64,000 nt of DNA from Enterobacter genomosp. O (GCF_001022965.1 NZ_LECZ01000025.1:248001-312000), one strand, 5' to 3'. Shown: positions 26,729 to 36,660, numbered from the stretch's first letter. Made by a program: numbers and translations. Notes: a model not told the origin generated them from the sequence alone.

Positions 26729-27819
26729 TCCACCGTCACCTTCGGTTCCACCGACAGCCCCAGCGGCAGCGGTTTGTTGGGATCCAGGCCTTTATCAATG
26801 ACGATTTTGACCGGCACGCGCTGCACAATTTTAACGAAGTTGCCGGTGGCATTTTCTGCCGGGAAGGCGGAGAAGCGCGAGCCGCTGCCCTGCTGAATAC
26901 TGTCAACGTGCCCTTCAAGCTCCATATCCGGCCATGCGTCAACGGACACGGTGACCTTATCACCCGGCTTCATGCGCTCGAGCTGCGACTCTTTAAAGTT
27001 CGCCACCACCCACACGTTCGGGGATACCAGCGAGAACAGCGCCGTTCCCGCCTGCACCAGCGTACCGGGCTGCACGTTGCGTTTGGTGACAACGCCGTCG
27101 AACGGGGCGCGGACTTCGGTATAGGAGAGGTTCAGATTTGCCGTTTCCAGCTGGGCTTTAGCCTGATCGACCTGACGCTCGCGCGCTTCAACGTTGGTTT
27201 CCTGCTGGCGGATTTGCAGCTGTACCTGCTCTGCCACTTCCAGCTGCGCCTGGGCGCTGGCCAGCCCTGCCTGTGCGCTACGCAGCTGTGCGTTAGCGGA
27301 ATCAATACTTTGCTGGGTGGTTGCACGCGGGTCGACGCCGCGCTGGCGACGGTACTCTGCCTGCGCATTCGCCAGATCGGCCTGCGCTTTCAGCACCTGC
27401 GCCTTGGCTTCGTCACGCTGGGCGGGATACTGGACTTTTGAGAGCGCAAGCTGCGCCTGGGCCTGGTGCAGCTGCGCGATGGCCAGCCCAAGCTGGGCCT
27501 GAGCCTGATCGCGCTGTGCGGTAGTATCTCGCGGATCGATGACCACCAGCAGATCGCCCTTTTTCACGCGCTGGTTATCGCGCACGCGCAGCTCGGTGAC
27601 GTAGCCTGCCGTTTTGGGGGCAATCGTCACCACGTCGCCGTCGGTAAAGGCGTCGTCAGTCGTCTCTTCGTTACGGGTTAAAAACCACCAGACCAGCGCC
27701 ACGACGACCATTACCACCACGACAATGCCGAGGATAATTAACGGTTTTTTGCCCGGGCGCTTACGCTCATTATTGTTTTTGTCCTGCTCGTCAGCAGGCG
27801 GATTTTGATCTTCAGCCAT
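26725..27819 (-). CDS. Membrane-fusion (HlyD/EmrA-like) efflux subunit
   Basis: The 364-aa protein has a hydrophilic N-terminus, one membrane anchor (LIILGIVVVVMVVVALVWWFL, about 30-48) and TDGDVVTIAPKTAGYV of the lipoyl half-motif. A long Gln/Ala-rich coiled-coil hairpin (about 95-215) is followed by the second lipoyl half APFDGVVTKRNVQPGTLVQAG and a beta-barrel. It bridges the EmrB-like pump to the outer-membrane lipoprotein. It is the first gene of the three-gene efflux operon; no regulator gene is next to it. Confidence 0.9.
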   Translation of the reverse strand: MAEDQNPPADEQDKNNNERKRPGKKPLIILGIVVVVMVVVALVWWFLTRNEETTDDAFTDGDVVTIAPKTAGYVTELRVRDNQRVKKGDLLVVIDPRDTTAQRDQAQAQLGLAIAQLHQAQAQLALSKVQYPAQRDEAKAQVLKAQADLANAQAEYRRQRGVDPRATTQQSIDSANAQLRSAQAGLASAQAQLEVAEQVQLQIRQQETNVEARERQVDQAKAQLETANLNLSYTEVRAPFDGVVTKRNVQPGTLVQAGTALFSLVSPNVWVVANFKESQLERMKPGDKVTVSVDAWPDMELEGHVDSIQQGSGSRFSAFPAENATGNFVKIVQRVPVKIVIDKGLDPNKPLPLGLSVEPKVTVE

Positions 27820-27839
27820 AGGTCAGCAACGGTCCTGTC

Positions 27840-27912
27840 AGTGAGCGGCATCACACTATGCCGTTCACTAAAGCTAGGACGTTGCTATACGTTTGCCAGG
27901 AAAAACTGACAA
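27840..27912 (-). promoter_or_regulatory. Promoter and operator-like inverted repeat of the efflux operon
   Basis: On the minus strand, TTGTCA (complement of 27907-27912), a 17-nt spacer and TATAGC (complement of 27884-27889) form a plausible promoter. Just downstream an inverted repeat of 12-nt arms, AGTGAGCGGCAT and ATGCCGTTCACT (27840-27851 and 27858-27869, one mismatch), could be an operator or leader hairpin. Confidence 0.5.
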
Positions 27913-27920
27913 ATTGCGCA

Positions 27921-29030
27921 CTATATGAGAAGGAATATTCCGAAACCGATCGCCGCGGCCCACATCAGCATCGGGATCGACCAGAGATGGAAGCGCCACC
28001 AGATGCGACGGTCGTTAGCCATTCGCAGGGCAATCAGGTTCGCCAGCGAACCGGGCAGCAGACCAAACCCGCCGATGTTAACGGCCCAGGCCAGCAGCGT
28101 ATCCGGCGGAACATAGTTGAGCAGCAGAATGGTGGAAGGCACGTTGCTGATTACCTGCGACAGGCCAATCGCCGTCAGCCACAGTCCCGGCTGAGACAGC
28201 GTACTGACGCTGTGCAGCACGTTTTGCAGCACCGGAAGCTGGATAAGAAGATGCACATCAATAAACATCGCCATAAAGACCAGCAGAAGCGTCCAGTCCA
28301 CGCTCACCAGCACGCGGCGCGCCAGCACGACGAAACCCGCCGCGACGAGCAGGACGCCCGCCAGCTCATACTTCAGCTCCAGTGCGAACAGAAAGACGAT
28401 GTATAACCCAAGGCAGCTCCAGACCAGACGAGGCTGCCACTGCGGGCCGGTTGTTCCGCTGTGGTACTGCAGTTTTTTATCCGGAAACGCAAACCAGCAC
28501 ACCGCCAGCAGCGACAGCATCATCACCAGCGCCAGAGGGGCCATCTGCCAGGTAAAGGCGGCGAACGACAGTCCGGAACGTCCCCAGAGAAGGATATTTT
28601 GCGGGTTGCCAATAGGCGTTAACAGCGAGCCGGCGTTGACGGCCAGCGCTTCAAAGATGATCAAGCGGCTGACCGGGATCTCGCACAGTTTACGCAGCGT
28701 TAGCGTGAGGGGCACGATGATAAACAGCGCCACATCGTTGGTCAGAAACGTCGACAGCACCGCGGCGGAGAACACCATAAACAGGGACAGCCTGCGCTCG
28801 GTGGCAAAGCGGCGCACCATTTTACGTCCCAGCACGTCAAAATAGCCGCTCAGCTCGACCCCTTTGGTGAGCATCATTAAGCCGCTCAGGGTAATGATAG
28901 TGCGCCAGTCAATGGCGGCAGGCCAGGCGCGCGGTGCAAACGGCACAAAGAGGCTTAATGCTGCGCCAATGAGTAATAAGAGATGGAAGAAACGATCGCG
29001 TGCCAGGGCCTGCAGTCCAGGGATTTTCAT
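27921..29030 (-). CDS. ybiR: Inner-membrane transporter YbiR (ArsB/NhaD superfamily)
   Basis: The 369-aa polytopic protein has about ten hydrophobic segments. [15 protein letters not shown] and [14 protein letters not shown] are typical of the ion transporter superfamily that includes ArsB, NhaD and CitM. It is orthologous to E. coli YbiR, whose substrate is not established. Its ATG overlaps the mntR stop by 4 nt, so it is co-transcribed with the manganese regulator, and a metal- or oxyanion-related role is possible. Confidence 0.9.
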   Translation of the reverse strand: MKIPGLQALARDRFFHLLLLIGAALSLFVPFAPRAWPAAIDWRTIITLSGLMMLTKGVELSGYFDVLGRKMVRRFATERRLSLFMVFSAAVLSTFLTNDVALFIIVPLTLTLRKLCEIPVSRLIIFEALAVNAGSLLTPIGNPQNILLWGRSGLSFAAFTWQMAPLALVMMLSLLAVCWFAFPDKKLQYHSGTTGPQWQPRLVWSCLGLYIVFLFALELKYELAGVLLVAAGFVVLARRVLVSVDWTLLLVFMAMFIDVHLLIQLPVLQNVLHSVSTLSQPGLWLTAIGLSQVISNVPSTILLLNYVPPDTLLAWAVNIGGFGLLPGSLANLIALRMANDRRIWWRFHLWSIPMLMWAAAIGFGIFLLI

Positions 29031-29500
29031 TCAGCGGAGGGACCATACTTAAGCGTAAATTCACGAAACTTCACCAGCGTCTCTTCGCTAACGTGGTGCT
29101 CCATTCCTTCCGCATCCCGGCGGGCAATCTCCGGGCTGACGCCCAGCACCAGTAAAAAATTCTCGACAAGCTGATGGCGCTCGCGGCTCTCCTGCGCGAG
29201 CTTTTCCCCTTCTGGCGTCAGAAAGACACCGCGCCAGGGGATCATTTCAATTAAGCCCACGGAGGCCAGGCGTTTTAACATTTTAGCGACAGTCGGTTGC
29301 GAAACCCCCAGCCTGGCGGCCATATCGACCTGACGCGCTTCCCCGACCTCACGGATCAGATCGGAAATGAGCTCAACATAATCATCAATCAGTTCACGCC
29401 GGTGCGCTTCACGGACCTGGCGAAAACCTTCGACATGTTCTTCAACATTCACCAGTTGCGTCGTTTTCCTCATTGTTGGCTTACCTGCGCGACGGTTCAT
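29027..29500 (-). CDS. mntR: Manganese-responsive regulator MntR
   Basis: This is a DtxR-family repressor/activator controlling manganese uptake and export. The 157-aa protein has the winged helix [33 protein letters not shown] (about 50-85) and the metal-binding dimerisation domain with [10 protein letters not shown]. The N-terminus NRRAG-x-PT matches E. coli; the start has GAGGAAG upstream. It is divergent from mntS and overlaps ybiR by 4 nt. Confidence 0.95.
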   Translation of the reverse strand: MNRRAGKPTMRKTTQLVNVEEHVEGFRQVREAHRRELIDDYVELISDLIREVGEARQVDMAARLGVSQPTVAKMLKRLASVGLIEMIPWRGVFLTPEGEKLAQESRERHQLVENFLLVLGVSPEIARRDAEGMEHHVSEETLVKFREFTLKYGPSAE

Positions 29501-29591
29501 TGTACTTCCTCAGTGGGGTGACGCTTCCAGCGCCCGGTATCGAGAGCGCACATTGTAAACCATAGCTCTGCAAGCACAAAAAATTAACGAA

Positions 29592-29624
29592 ATAGCCATA
29601 GCTATACAATATAGCCTGTGCTAT
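29592..29624. promoter_or_regulatory. Two MntR boxes
   Basis: ATAGC-CATA-GCTAT (29592-29605) and ATAGC-CTGT-GCTAT (29611-29624) have the same ATAGC-N4-GCTAT geometry as E. coli MntR sites. They lie 60-92 nt upstream of mntS, consistent with manganese repression of that gene. Confidence 0.8.
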
Positions 29625-29683
29625 ATCTGTATGTAATGCAGTCACCCTTCACGGATCGAAGGGATCAAAAATCAGGAGGTCTT

Positions 29684-29812
29684 ATGAACGAATTCAAGAG
29701 GTGTATGACCGTGTTTACCCACTCTCCCTTTAAAGTGCGCTTGATGCTGTTGAACATGCTGTGCGATATGTTTAACAACAAACCGCATCAGGACGATAAA
29801 CCTTCCCACTAA
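29684..29812 (+). CDS. mntS: Manganese chaperone small protein MntS
   Basis: The 42-aa protein NEFKRCMTVFTHSPFKVRLM... matches E. coli MntS nearly throughout. In E. coli it raises intracellular manganese availability, apparently by inhibiting the MntP exporter, and is repressed by MntR with manganese. AGGAGG at 29675-29680 is a strong ribosome-binding site. The two MntR boxes upstream support the same control here. E. coli encodes the RybA sRNA opposite this gene; I cannot confirm it from sequence. Confidence 0.93.
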   Translation: MNEFKRCMTVFTHSPFKVRLMLLNMLCDMFNNKPHQDDKPSH

Positions 29813-30094
29813 GCGGCGTTGCGGTACGCCGCGTCATTTTCCCGTCACAATCTCGCTGTAAACTGGCTTCCAGCCGCCTTATTCCCGATCTTTTTTACGG
29901 ATTTGCAGTCCCCTTCGCAAAACATCTGCTTAGCAACTGTTGATATTATTTACCGCTCGCACTATCTTCTTGCAGCCCTGCACAATTTGCGGCTCGCTGA
30001 AGCGGACCCTATTCCCTCTCCACGCACTGTCAGGCAGGTTATGACCCTTGACGCCAGGGTGAGCACATGGCGTTTTCATCCATGATAGTGACCT

Positions 30095-31678
30095 ATGAAT
30101 TTAACCCTGATAGATACCGTTGTGACCCGCAGCCGGGCCTTAAGCCCGTGGACGGGTTTTTACTTTTTGCAGTCATTACTGATTAACTTTTCGCTGGGTT
30201 ACCCCTTTAGTCTGCTCTACGCGGTGGCTTTCACCTGCGTGCTGCACGTGCTGTGGCGAGCCGCACCGCGCGTGCAAAAAGCAGTAATCGGGATCTGTTC
30301 ATTGGTCGCTGCGCTCTATTTCCCGTTTGGTCAGGCGTACGGCTCGCCAAACTTTAATACCCTACTGGCGTTGCACTCGACCAATATGGAAGAGTCGACG
30401 GAGATCCTGACGATCTTCCCGTGGTACAGCTACGTGGTCGGGCTCTTTATCTTCGCGTTGGGCGTCATCGCCATCCGCCGTCAGTCGGGCGAGAAAAAAT
30501 CCTGGGGCAAGATCGAAATACTCTGTCTGGTGTTCAGCATTGCCGTGGCGTTTGTCGCCCCCATCCAGAATATTCCCTGGGACGGTAAGTTAAGGCTCAT
30601 CAATATCGGCTATCCGGTATTCCGCTTCGTGAAAGACGTCGTTGTAAATAATAAAGAGGTGCTCGACGAACAGGCGCGTATGGCTGAGCTTTCCAATATG
30701 AAAGACACCTGGAACGTACTGGCCGTGAAGCCGAAATACCACACCTATGTGGTGGTGATTGGCGAAAGCGCACGTCGCGATGCGATGGGGGCGTTTGGCG
30801 GACACTGGGATAACACCCCGTTTGCGAATACGGTTAAAGGCACCCTGTTTACCGATTACGTCGCGGCCAGCGGGTCGACGCAAAAATCGCTCGGCCTGAC
30901 GCTTAACCGCGTGGTGGATGGCAAACCGCAGTATCAGGATAATTTTGTGACCCTGGCAAACCGCGCGGGTTATCAGACATGGTGGTTCTCCAATCAGGGG
31001 CAGATTGGCGAATACGATACGGCCATCGCCAGCATTGCTAAGCGTGCTGACGAAGTGCAGTTCCTGAAGAGCGGCGACTTTGAAGCGGACAAAAACACCA
31101 AAGACGAAGCGCTGCTGAAAATGACGGCACAGGTGTTCGCCACCCCGCGCACCCAGCCTCAGCTGATTGTCCTGCACCTGATGGGGTCACACCCGCAGGC
31201 CTGCGACCGAACTGGCGGGAAGTATGCGCAGTTCGTGCAGTCTAAAGAGACCTCGTGCTATCTCTACACCATGACGCAAACCGACGACCTGCTCAGCAAG
31301 CTGTACGAGCAGTTACGCAACACGGGCGAAAGCTTCTCCATGGTCTATTTCTCGGATCACGGGCTGGCGTTCAAAGAGCGCGGTAAAGAGGTGCAGTATC
31401 TGGCGCACGATGACAAGTTCCAGCAGAACTTCCAGGTGCCGTTTATGGTGCTGTCGAGTGATGATAAAACGCATCGCGTTATTAAAGCGCGTCGTTCAGC
31501 GAATGATTTCCTGCAGTTCTTCTCGCAGTGGACGGGGATTAAGGCCGAGCAGATAAAAAGTGCTTACCCGTTTGTCTCAAACAAGAAAGCGCCCCCAGTG
31601 TACGTTACCAACTTCAAGTTACAGAAAGTTGACTACAACCATCTGGGTACGGATATGTTTGATATTAAGAGTAAGTAG
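30095..31678 (+). CDS. opgE: Osmoregulated periplasmic glucan phosphoethanolamine transferase OpgE (YbiP)
   Basis: The 527-aa inner-membrane protein has about five N-terminal membrane segments (to about residue 175) and a periplasmic alkaline-phosphatase-fold domain. VVVIGESARRDAMGAFGG is the first metal-site motif, ASGSTQKS carries the Thr/Ser nucleophile, and YFSDHGLAF is the second metal motif. It transfers phosphoethanolamine from phosphatidylethanolamine to periplasmic glucans. Length equals E. coli YbiP. A run of palindromic repeats follows it. Confidence 0.93.
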   Translation: MNLTLIDTVVTRSRALSPWTGFYFLQSLLINFSLGYPFSLLYAVAFTCVLHVLWRAAPRVQKAVIGICSLVAALYFPFGQAYGSPNFNTLLALHSTNMEESTEILTIFPWYSYVVGLFIFALGVIAIRRQSGEKKSWGKIEILCLVFSIAVAFVAPIQNIPWDGKLRLINIGYPVFRFVKDVVVNNKEVLDEQARMAELSNMKDTWNVLAVKPKYHTYVVVIGESARRDAMGAFGGHWDNTPFANTVKGTLFTDYVAASGSTQKSLGLTLNRVVDGKPQYQDNFVTLANRAGYQTWWFSNQGQIGEYDTAIASIAKRADEVQFLKSGDFEADKNTKDEALLKMTAQVFATPRTQPQLIVLHLMGSHPQACDRTGGKYAQFVQSKETSCYLYTMTQTDDLLSKLYEQLRNTGESFSMVYFSDHGLAFKERGKEVQYLAHDDKFQQNFQVPFMVLSSDDKTHRVIKARRSANDFLQFFSQWTGIKAEQIKSAYPFVSNKKAPPVYVTNFKLQKVDYNHLGTDMFDIKSK

Positions 31679-31688
31679 CGGTCTGATG

Positions 31689-31777
31689 CCCTCACCCAGT
31701 GGGCTGAGGGATCCCCACAAAATAATGCCAGCACAGTCGGCTCCCTCTCCCTTAAGGGAGAGGGCTGGGGTGAGGGG
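31689..31777. repeat. Pair of CCCTCACCC/CCCTCTCCC palindromes after opgE
   Basis: CCCTCACCC-AGTG-GGCTGAGGG (31689-31710) is followed by CCCTCTCCC-TTAA-GGGAGAGGG with outer CTGGGGTGAGGG (31743-31777). This is the longest cluster of the family in the window, together with 61750-61840. Confidence 0.8.
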
Positions 31778-31852
31778 GAACATACGGCTCTGGTGGTCAT
31801 TCCGTTCACTTTATTTTCCTTGCTACTCTGTAACGGCATGACCTGTGAACGT

Positions 31853-32045
31853 GCCAGGGTGGCTCAGTCGCCACCACCCTGGCGACCCGGGCTCCCGGCG
31901 GTAAATCGCCGCTTCGCGGTACCCTCGGCTTATTCCTTCAGGCTATCGGGTCGGGCATGAGCCTGCATCCCTGCAGGCCACGCCCTCTCGGCGCATCCCT
32001 GCGCCTCGCCCCGGCCTTACGGAAACGCCTCGGCGATTTACAGCC
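31853..32045 (-). other. Structured GC-rich block with GGGA-loop hairpins, possible RNA or degenerate repeat element
   Basis: GCCAGGGTGG (31853-31862) pairs with CCACCCTGGC (31874-31883). Near-perfect inverted copies of GGC(G/T)GTAAATCGCCG at 31897-31911 and 32031-32045 bracket the block. Inside, read on the minus strand, are two perfect hairpins with a GGGA tetraloop: GGCGCA/TGCGCC (31990-32005) and GCCTGCA/TGCAGGC (31961-31978). Both contain CAGGGATG, close to the CsrA-binding consensus CARGGAUG. No promoter or T-run terminator is clear, so an expressed RNA is not shown. Confidence 0.4.
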
Positions 32046-32122
32046 GGACCAGGACATCGCTGTAAGTCATTAATTTTGCTGAAACAACATTCGTTGCTTT
32101 CGGTAAAAAAATTACTGGGGAA

Positions 32123-32143
32123 CCCTCTCCCACGGGGAGAGGG
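32123..32143. repeat. CCCTCTCCC palindrome, single unit
   Basis: CCCTCTCCC-ACG-GGGAGAGGG. It is followed by the AAACACTAAAAACGGCAACC stretch also found after the copy at 7549-7569. Confidence 0.8.
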
Positions 32144-32154
32144 AACAAACACTA

Positions 32155-32186
32155 AAAACGGCAACCTTGGGTTGCCGTTTTGCTTT
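32155..32186. terminator. Hairpin AAAACGGCAACC/GGTTGCCGTTTT
   Basis: A 12-bp perfect stem (32155-32166 and 32170-32181) with loop TTG, followed by GCTTTT. Its stem is identical to the pflF terminator at 7581-7606, and the preceding bases also match. Confidence 0.75.
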
Positions 32187-32198
32187 TGTCTTCCACAA

Positions 32199-32228
32199 AA
32201 AAAATCCGCCACATTGGGCGGATTTTTT
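32199..32228 (-). terminator. Terminator of ompX
   Basis: AAAAAATCCGCC (32199-32210) and GGCGGATTTTTT (32217-32228) form a stem with a 6-nt loop. Reading from ompX it ends in a T run. Confidence 0.85.
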
Positions 32229-32246
32229 ATTGGCTCACCGAAGTGA

Positions 32247-32765
32247 TTAGAAGCGGTAACCTACGCCCGCGATCCAGGTGCCAACGTCAACGTTGCGGAT
32301 ACGGCTCTGCTCATAAGAGAAGTCCAGAGCAACGTCCTGGATTGGGTTGAACTGCAGGCCTGCGCCATAGGAGAAGCCATAGTCGCTGTTGCTTGCAGTG
32401 CGGTTCAGACCTTCGTTTTCGGTCTGCTGGAATTTACCGTAGCCAACACCTACAACACCGTAGATGCTTGCCCAGTCATTCAGACGGTAAGCTGGACCAG
32501 CAGTGATACCGTAGTACTGGCCTTTGTTGTATGCGCCGTTTTCAGAACGATCTTTCTCGGTGTAGGTGAAAGAACCGATCACGCCCAGTGGGTTGTTATC
32601 CTGCTCGTAGCGATACTTCAGGTTGAAACCGTTAGCTTTGTTCATCACGCCCTGATAGTCGCTCTGAGCGTAACCACCAGTAACAGTAGAAGTAGCAGCT
32701 ACAGCGGTACCTGCGGAAACAGCCAGTACAGCGGCCAGTGCTGAAAGACATGCAATTTTTTTCAT
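32247..32765 (-). CDS. ompX: Outer-membrane protein OmpX
   Basis: This is an eight-stranded outer-membrane beta-barrel of the Ail/Lom family, linked to adhesion and stress. The 172-aa precursor has a signal peptide ending GTAVA (about residue 23), then ATSTVTGGYAQSD. The barrel ends in VGTWIAGVGYRF with a C-terminal Phe for BAM recognition. The start at 32765 has GAGGTGG directly upstream; two codons further up, GTG would give MVMKKI. In E. coli the sRNA CyaR pairs near this start; that is knowledge of the family and was not tested here. Confidence 0.96.
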   Translation of the reverse strand: MKKIACLSALAAVLAVSAGTAVAATSTVTGGYAQSDYQGVMNKANGFNLKYRYEQDNNPLGVIGSFTYTEKDRSENGAYNKGQYYGITAGPAYRLNDWASIYGVVGVGYGKFQQTENEGLNRTASNSDYGFSYGAGLQFNPIQDVALDFSYEQSRIRNVDVGTWIAGVGYRF

Positions 32766-33119
32766 AACCACCTCAAATGTGCTTCAAGTAAGTCCGTAAG
32801 TTTTAAATATATCAAAAAAATTTGCGAAACTCTTTGTGATTCGTGATGTCTAATGAAACCTTTCCTGTAACAGAACGTTTCCATCGTCAGCTATCTCTTT
32901 CAAATCACATGCAATTTTCACTACTAAATGCGCATAGTGCGCGCACGCGCCGTTACATTCATCCAGATTATTCCTAATCTATCAGGCGATAAATCCACCA
33001 GCGCTTAACCATTTTACGGATTTCACGAGGTTTTTTTTCAACAGCGCCTCAACCGTTGCCGCTTATTTCCTTTACACTGCAACCTTTACTTCGTTTGACA
33101 TAAGCTGACAGGAGAAAGG
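32766..33119. other. 354-bp divergent control region of ompX and rhtA
   Basis: The ompX side is AT-rich (ATATATCAAAAAAATTTGCG near 32807-32826), where its promoter should lie. The rhtA side has AGGAGAAAGG at the start codon. I see no small ORF, tRNA-like fold or clear operator. The long leader for ompX agrees with post-transcriptional control known in E. coli. Confidence 0.5.
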
Positions 33120-34007
33120 ATGCCTGGGTTATCCCGCACGTCGTCGGTCTGGTTGCCGGTAGCCGTCATACTCATTGCCATGTTGTCCATTCAAAGCGGT
33201 GCTTCGCTGGCCAAATCGCTTTTCCCGCTGGTTGGCGCGCCTGGGGTTACCGCCCTGCGTATCGTGCTGGGCACGGCAATACTGGTGGTCATTTTCAAAC
33301 CCTGGCGTCTGCGCTTCAAAAAAGAGCAGCGTCTGCCTCTGCTGTTTTATGGACTCTCACTCGGGGCGATGAACTATCTGTTCTACCTCTCCATTCAAAC
33401 AATACCGCTGGGGATTGCCGTCGCGCTGGAGTTTACCGGCCCGCTGGCCGTGGCGCTTTTCTCCTCACGACGTCCGGTTGATTTTATCTGGGTCATATTA
33501 GCCGTGCTGGGCTTATGGTTCCTGCTTCCGCTGGGCCAGAACGTCTCTGAGATCGATCTCACGGGCGCAGCGCTGGCGCTGGGTGCAGGTGCCTGCTGGG
33601 CTATCTATATATTAACAGGCCAGCGCGCAGGGGAAGAGCATGGACCGGCGACGGTCGCGTTAGGTTCACTCATCGCCGCTATCGTCTTTGTGCCCATCGG
33701 CATGGCGCAGGCGACGGAATCTATCTGGCAATGGTCCGTTATGCCCGTCGGGCTGGCGGTCGCGATTCTCTCCACCGCACTCCCCTACTCTCTGGAAATG
33801 ATTGCCCTTACGCGCCTGCCGACACGCATTTTTGGCACGCTGATGAGCATGGAGCCTGCACTTGCGGCGATTTCCGGGATGGTATTCCTCGGCGAAACCC
33901 TGACATTGACCCAGACGCTGGCGCTCTGCTCAATTATCGCCGCGTCAATGGGCTCGACGCTCACCATGCGCCCTGAACCAAAAGTTGAGAAGGTAGATAT
34001 CAGCTAA
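33120..34007 (+). CDS. rhtA: Threonine/homoserine exporter RhtA
   Basis: The 295-aa EamA/DMT permease has ten predicted membrane helices in two EamA repeats. LFPLVGAPGVTALRIVLG and ALEFTGPLAVAL in the first half and FGTLMSMEPALAAISGMVFLGE in the second are family hallmarks. It exports threonine and homoserine across the inner membrane. Length equals E. coli RhtA. A hairpin follows the stop. It is divergent from ompX as in E. coli. Confidence 0.95.
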   Translation: MPGLSRTSSVWLPVAVILIAMLSIQSGASLAKSLFPLVGAPGVTALRIVLGTAILVVIFKPWRLRFKKEQRLPLLFYGLSLGAMNYLFYLSIQTIPLGIAVALEFTGPLAVALFSSRRPVDFIWVILAVLGLWFLLPLGQNVSEIDLTGAALALGAGACWAIYILTGQRAGEEHGPATVALGSLIAAIVFVPIGMAQATESIWQWSVMPVGLAVAILSTALPYSLEMIALTRLPTRIFGTLMSMEPALAAISGMVFLGETLTLTQTLALCSIIAASMGSTLTMRPEPKVEKVDIS

Positions 34008-34014
34008 GGCCATA

Positions 34015-34046
34015 TATTCTGCATGGCTTCGGGGCCATGCAGAATA
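34015..34046 (+). terminator. Hairpin after rhtA
   Basis: TATTCTGCATGGC (34015-34027) and GCCATGCAGAATA (34034-34046) form a perfect 13-bp stem. No T run follows, so it may stabilise the 3' end instead of terminating alone. Confidence 0.5.
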
Positions 34047-34251
34047 AAGGCCAGAATGCGAGGTATTATAATTTCTTACAAACATTGTCATATTCACGAA
34101 ATATCCCTCCACGGTAACTCCCCCATCCCGCAATTAAGATTGATCTGTATCAATTTATAAAATTATCATTAATTTCAATAAATTAAATTCTCAACCTCCT
34201 TTTTGCTATTAAACCGATAGGCACAGCCAGACCGCAGAGAAAAAATCCGGT

Positions 34252-34260
34252 GCTATACTT
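34252..34260 (+). promoter_or_regulatory. Extended -10 of the dps promoter
   Basis: TGCTATACT is an extended -10 of the kind used by sigma-70 and sigma-S at dps in E. coli, where OxyR and IHF assist. It lies about 47 nt upstream of the dps start. The rest of 34047-34306 is AT-rich with no gene. Confidence 0.55.
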
Positions 34261-34285
34261 AGTTTCGAAATTACCTGGGACATAA

Positions 34286-34810
<525 letters not shown>

Positions 34811-34829
34811 TTCATACGAATTTTCTATC

Positions 34830-34856
34830 AAACCCTCGCCCTCCGGTGAGGGTTTT
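34830..34856 (+). terminator. Terminator after dps
   Basis: AAACCCTC (34830-34837) pairs with GAGGGTTT (34848-34855), followed by a T run. Confidence 0.85.
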
Positions 34857-35000
34857 GCACATCTATGGTGCACGCTTTTTGCCTGAGACAGTGCAAAAGT
34901 GAAGAAATTGTAATAATCACCTCACACAACCGTTAACGAAAGATTGTTTTTTCGTCAGAATTTCCGCTAAATGTCTCTCCGTCAGTTGCCCCAAACGAAG

Positions 35001-35061
35001 CGCACCAAAACAGTGCTCCACTTTGGTGCAATAAAACCTCATTGCCCCATTTATTGTGCAA
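35001..35061. promoter_or_regulatory. NtrC enhancer-like sites upstream of glnH
   Basis: Three tandem dyads resemble the NtrC consensus TGCACC-N5-GGTGCA: CGCACCAAAACAGTGCT (35001-35017), TGCTCCACTTTGGTGCA (35014-35030) and TTGCCCCATTTATTGTGCAA (35042-35061). They lie 110-170 nt upstream of glnH, which suits nitrogen-limited activation of a sigma-54 promoter. Confidence 0.65.
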
Positions 35062-35100
35062 TGCATGACATCATCCCCTTTGCAAAACAATAGCTTGTAA

Positions 35101-35916
<816 letters not shown>

Positions 35917-35942
35917 TAAGACGTAAAAATGACGTTCACTCG

Positions 35943-35970
35943 GGGGCGACCTTTCGCCCCTGCTATTTTT
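35943..35970 (+). terminator. Intercistronic hairpin between glnH and glnP
   Basis: GGGGCGA (35943-35949), loop CCTT, TCGCCCC (35954-35960), then TGCTATTTTT. It likely ends part of the transcripts so that the binding protein is made in excess over the membrane parts. Confidence 0.75.
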
Positions 35971-36000
35971 GAAACACGGTAACAGTAACAGGAAATTATC

Positions 36001-36660
36001 ATGCAGTTTGACTGGAGCGCCATCTGGCCTGCCATTCCACTCTTGCTTGAAGGCGCTAAAATGACCCTGTGGATTTCGGTCCTGGGTCTGGTTGGTGGGT
36101 TGATTATCGGTCTTGTCGCCGGTTTCGCCCGCACCTACGGCGGCTGGATCGCAAACCACATCGCACTGGTTTTCATCGAAGTGATCCGCGGCACTCCTAT
36201 TGTCGTGCAGGTCATGTTCATCTACTTCGCCCTGCCAATGGCCTTCAATGACCTGCGCATCGACCCGTTCAGCGCAGCCGTCGTCACCATTATGATCAAC
36301 TCAGGGGCCTACATTGCGGAAATTACCCGCGGTGCGGTGCTGTCGATTCATAAAGGTTTCAGTGAAGCCGGTCTGGCGTTGGGCCTTTCTCGTCGCGAAA
36401 CGATCCGCCACGTTATTCTGCCGCTGGCGCTGCGCCGCATGCTGCCGCCGCTCGGTAACCAGTGGATCATCAGCATTAAAGATACGTCGCTGTTCATCGT
36501 TATCGGCGTGGCTGAGCTGACCCGTCAGGGACAGGAGATCATCGCCGGCAACTTCCGCGCGCTGGAAATCTGGAGTGCGGTAGCCGTTGTCTACCTGATC
36601 ATTACTCTGGTTCTGAGCTTCGTTCTGCGTCGTCTTGAAAGAAGGATGAAAATCCTGTGA
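36001..36660 (+). CDS. glnP: Glutamine ABC importer permease GlnP
   Basis: The 219-aa inner-membrane permease of the His/Glu/Gln family has about five membrane helices and the EAA-type loop [30 protein letters not shown] that contacts GlnQ. It forms the translocation pore as a homodimer. It starts 84 nt after glnH, past the hairpin, and overlaps glnQ by 4 nt. Confidence 0.96.
   Translation: MQFDWSAIWPAIPLLLEGAKMTLWISVLGLVGGLIIGLVAGFARTYGGWIANHIALVFIEVIRGTPIVVQVMFIYFALPMAFNDLRIDPFSAAVVTIMINSGAYIAEITRGAVLSIHKGFSEAGLALGLSRRETIRHVILPLALRRMLPPLGNQWIISIKDTSLFIVIGVAELTRQGQEIIAGNFRALEIWSAVAVVYLIITLVLSFVLRRLERRMKIL

Larger units (their letters stand above)
31679..32246. other. 568-bp intergenic region between opgE and ompX: repeats and structured GC-rich block
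   Basis: No credible coding frame is present. From left to right it holds two CCCTCACCC/CCCTCTCCC palindromes (31689-31777), a GC-rich structured block (31853-32045), a third palindrome (32123-32143), a hairpin identical in stem to the pflF terminator (32155-32181) and the ompX terminator (32199-32228). The open frame across it is read from repeat sequence. Confidence 0.7.

Noticed and set aside
31943..32212. 89-codon minus-strand frame across the repeat block before ompX
   Set aside because: It is read from palindromic repeats and terminator sequence (for example the PSPRGRG segment arises from CCCTCTCCC units).
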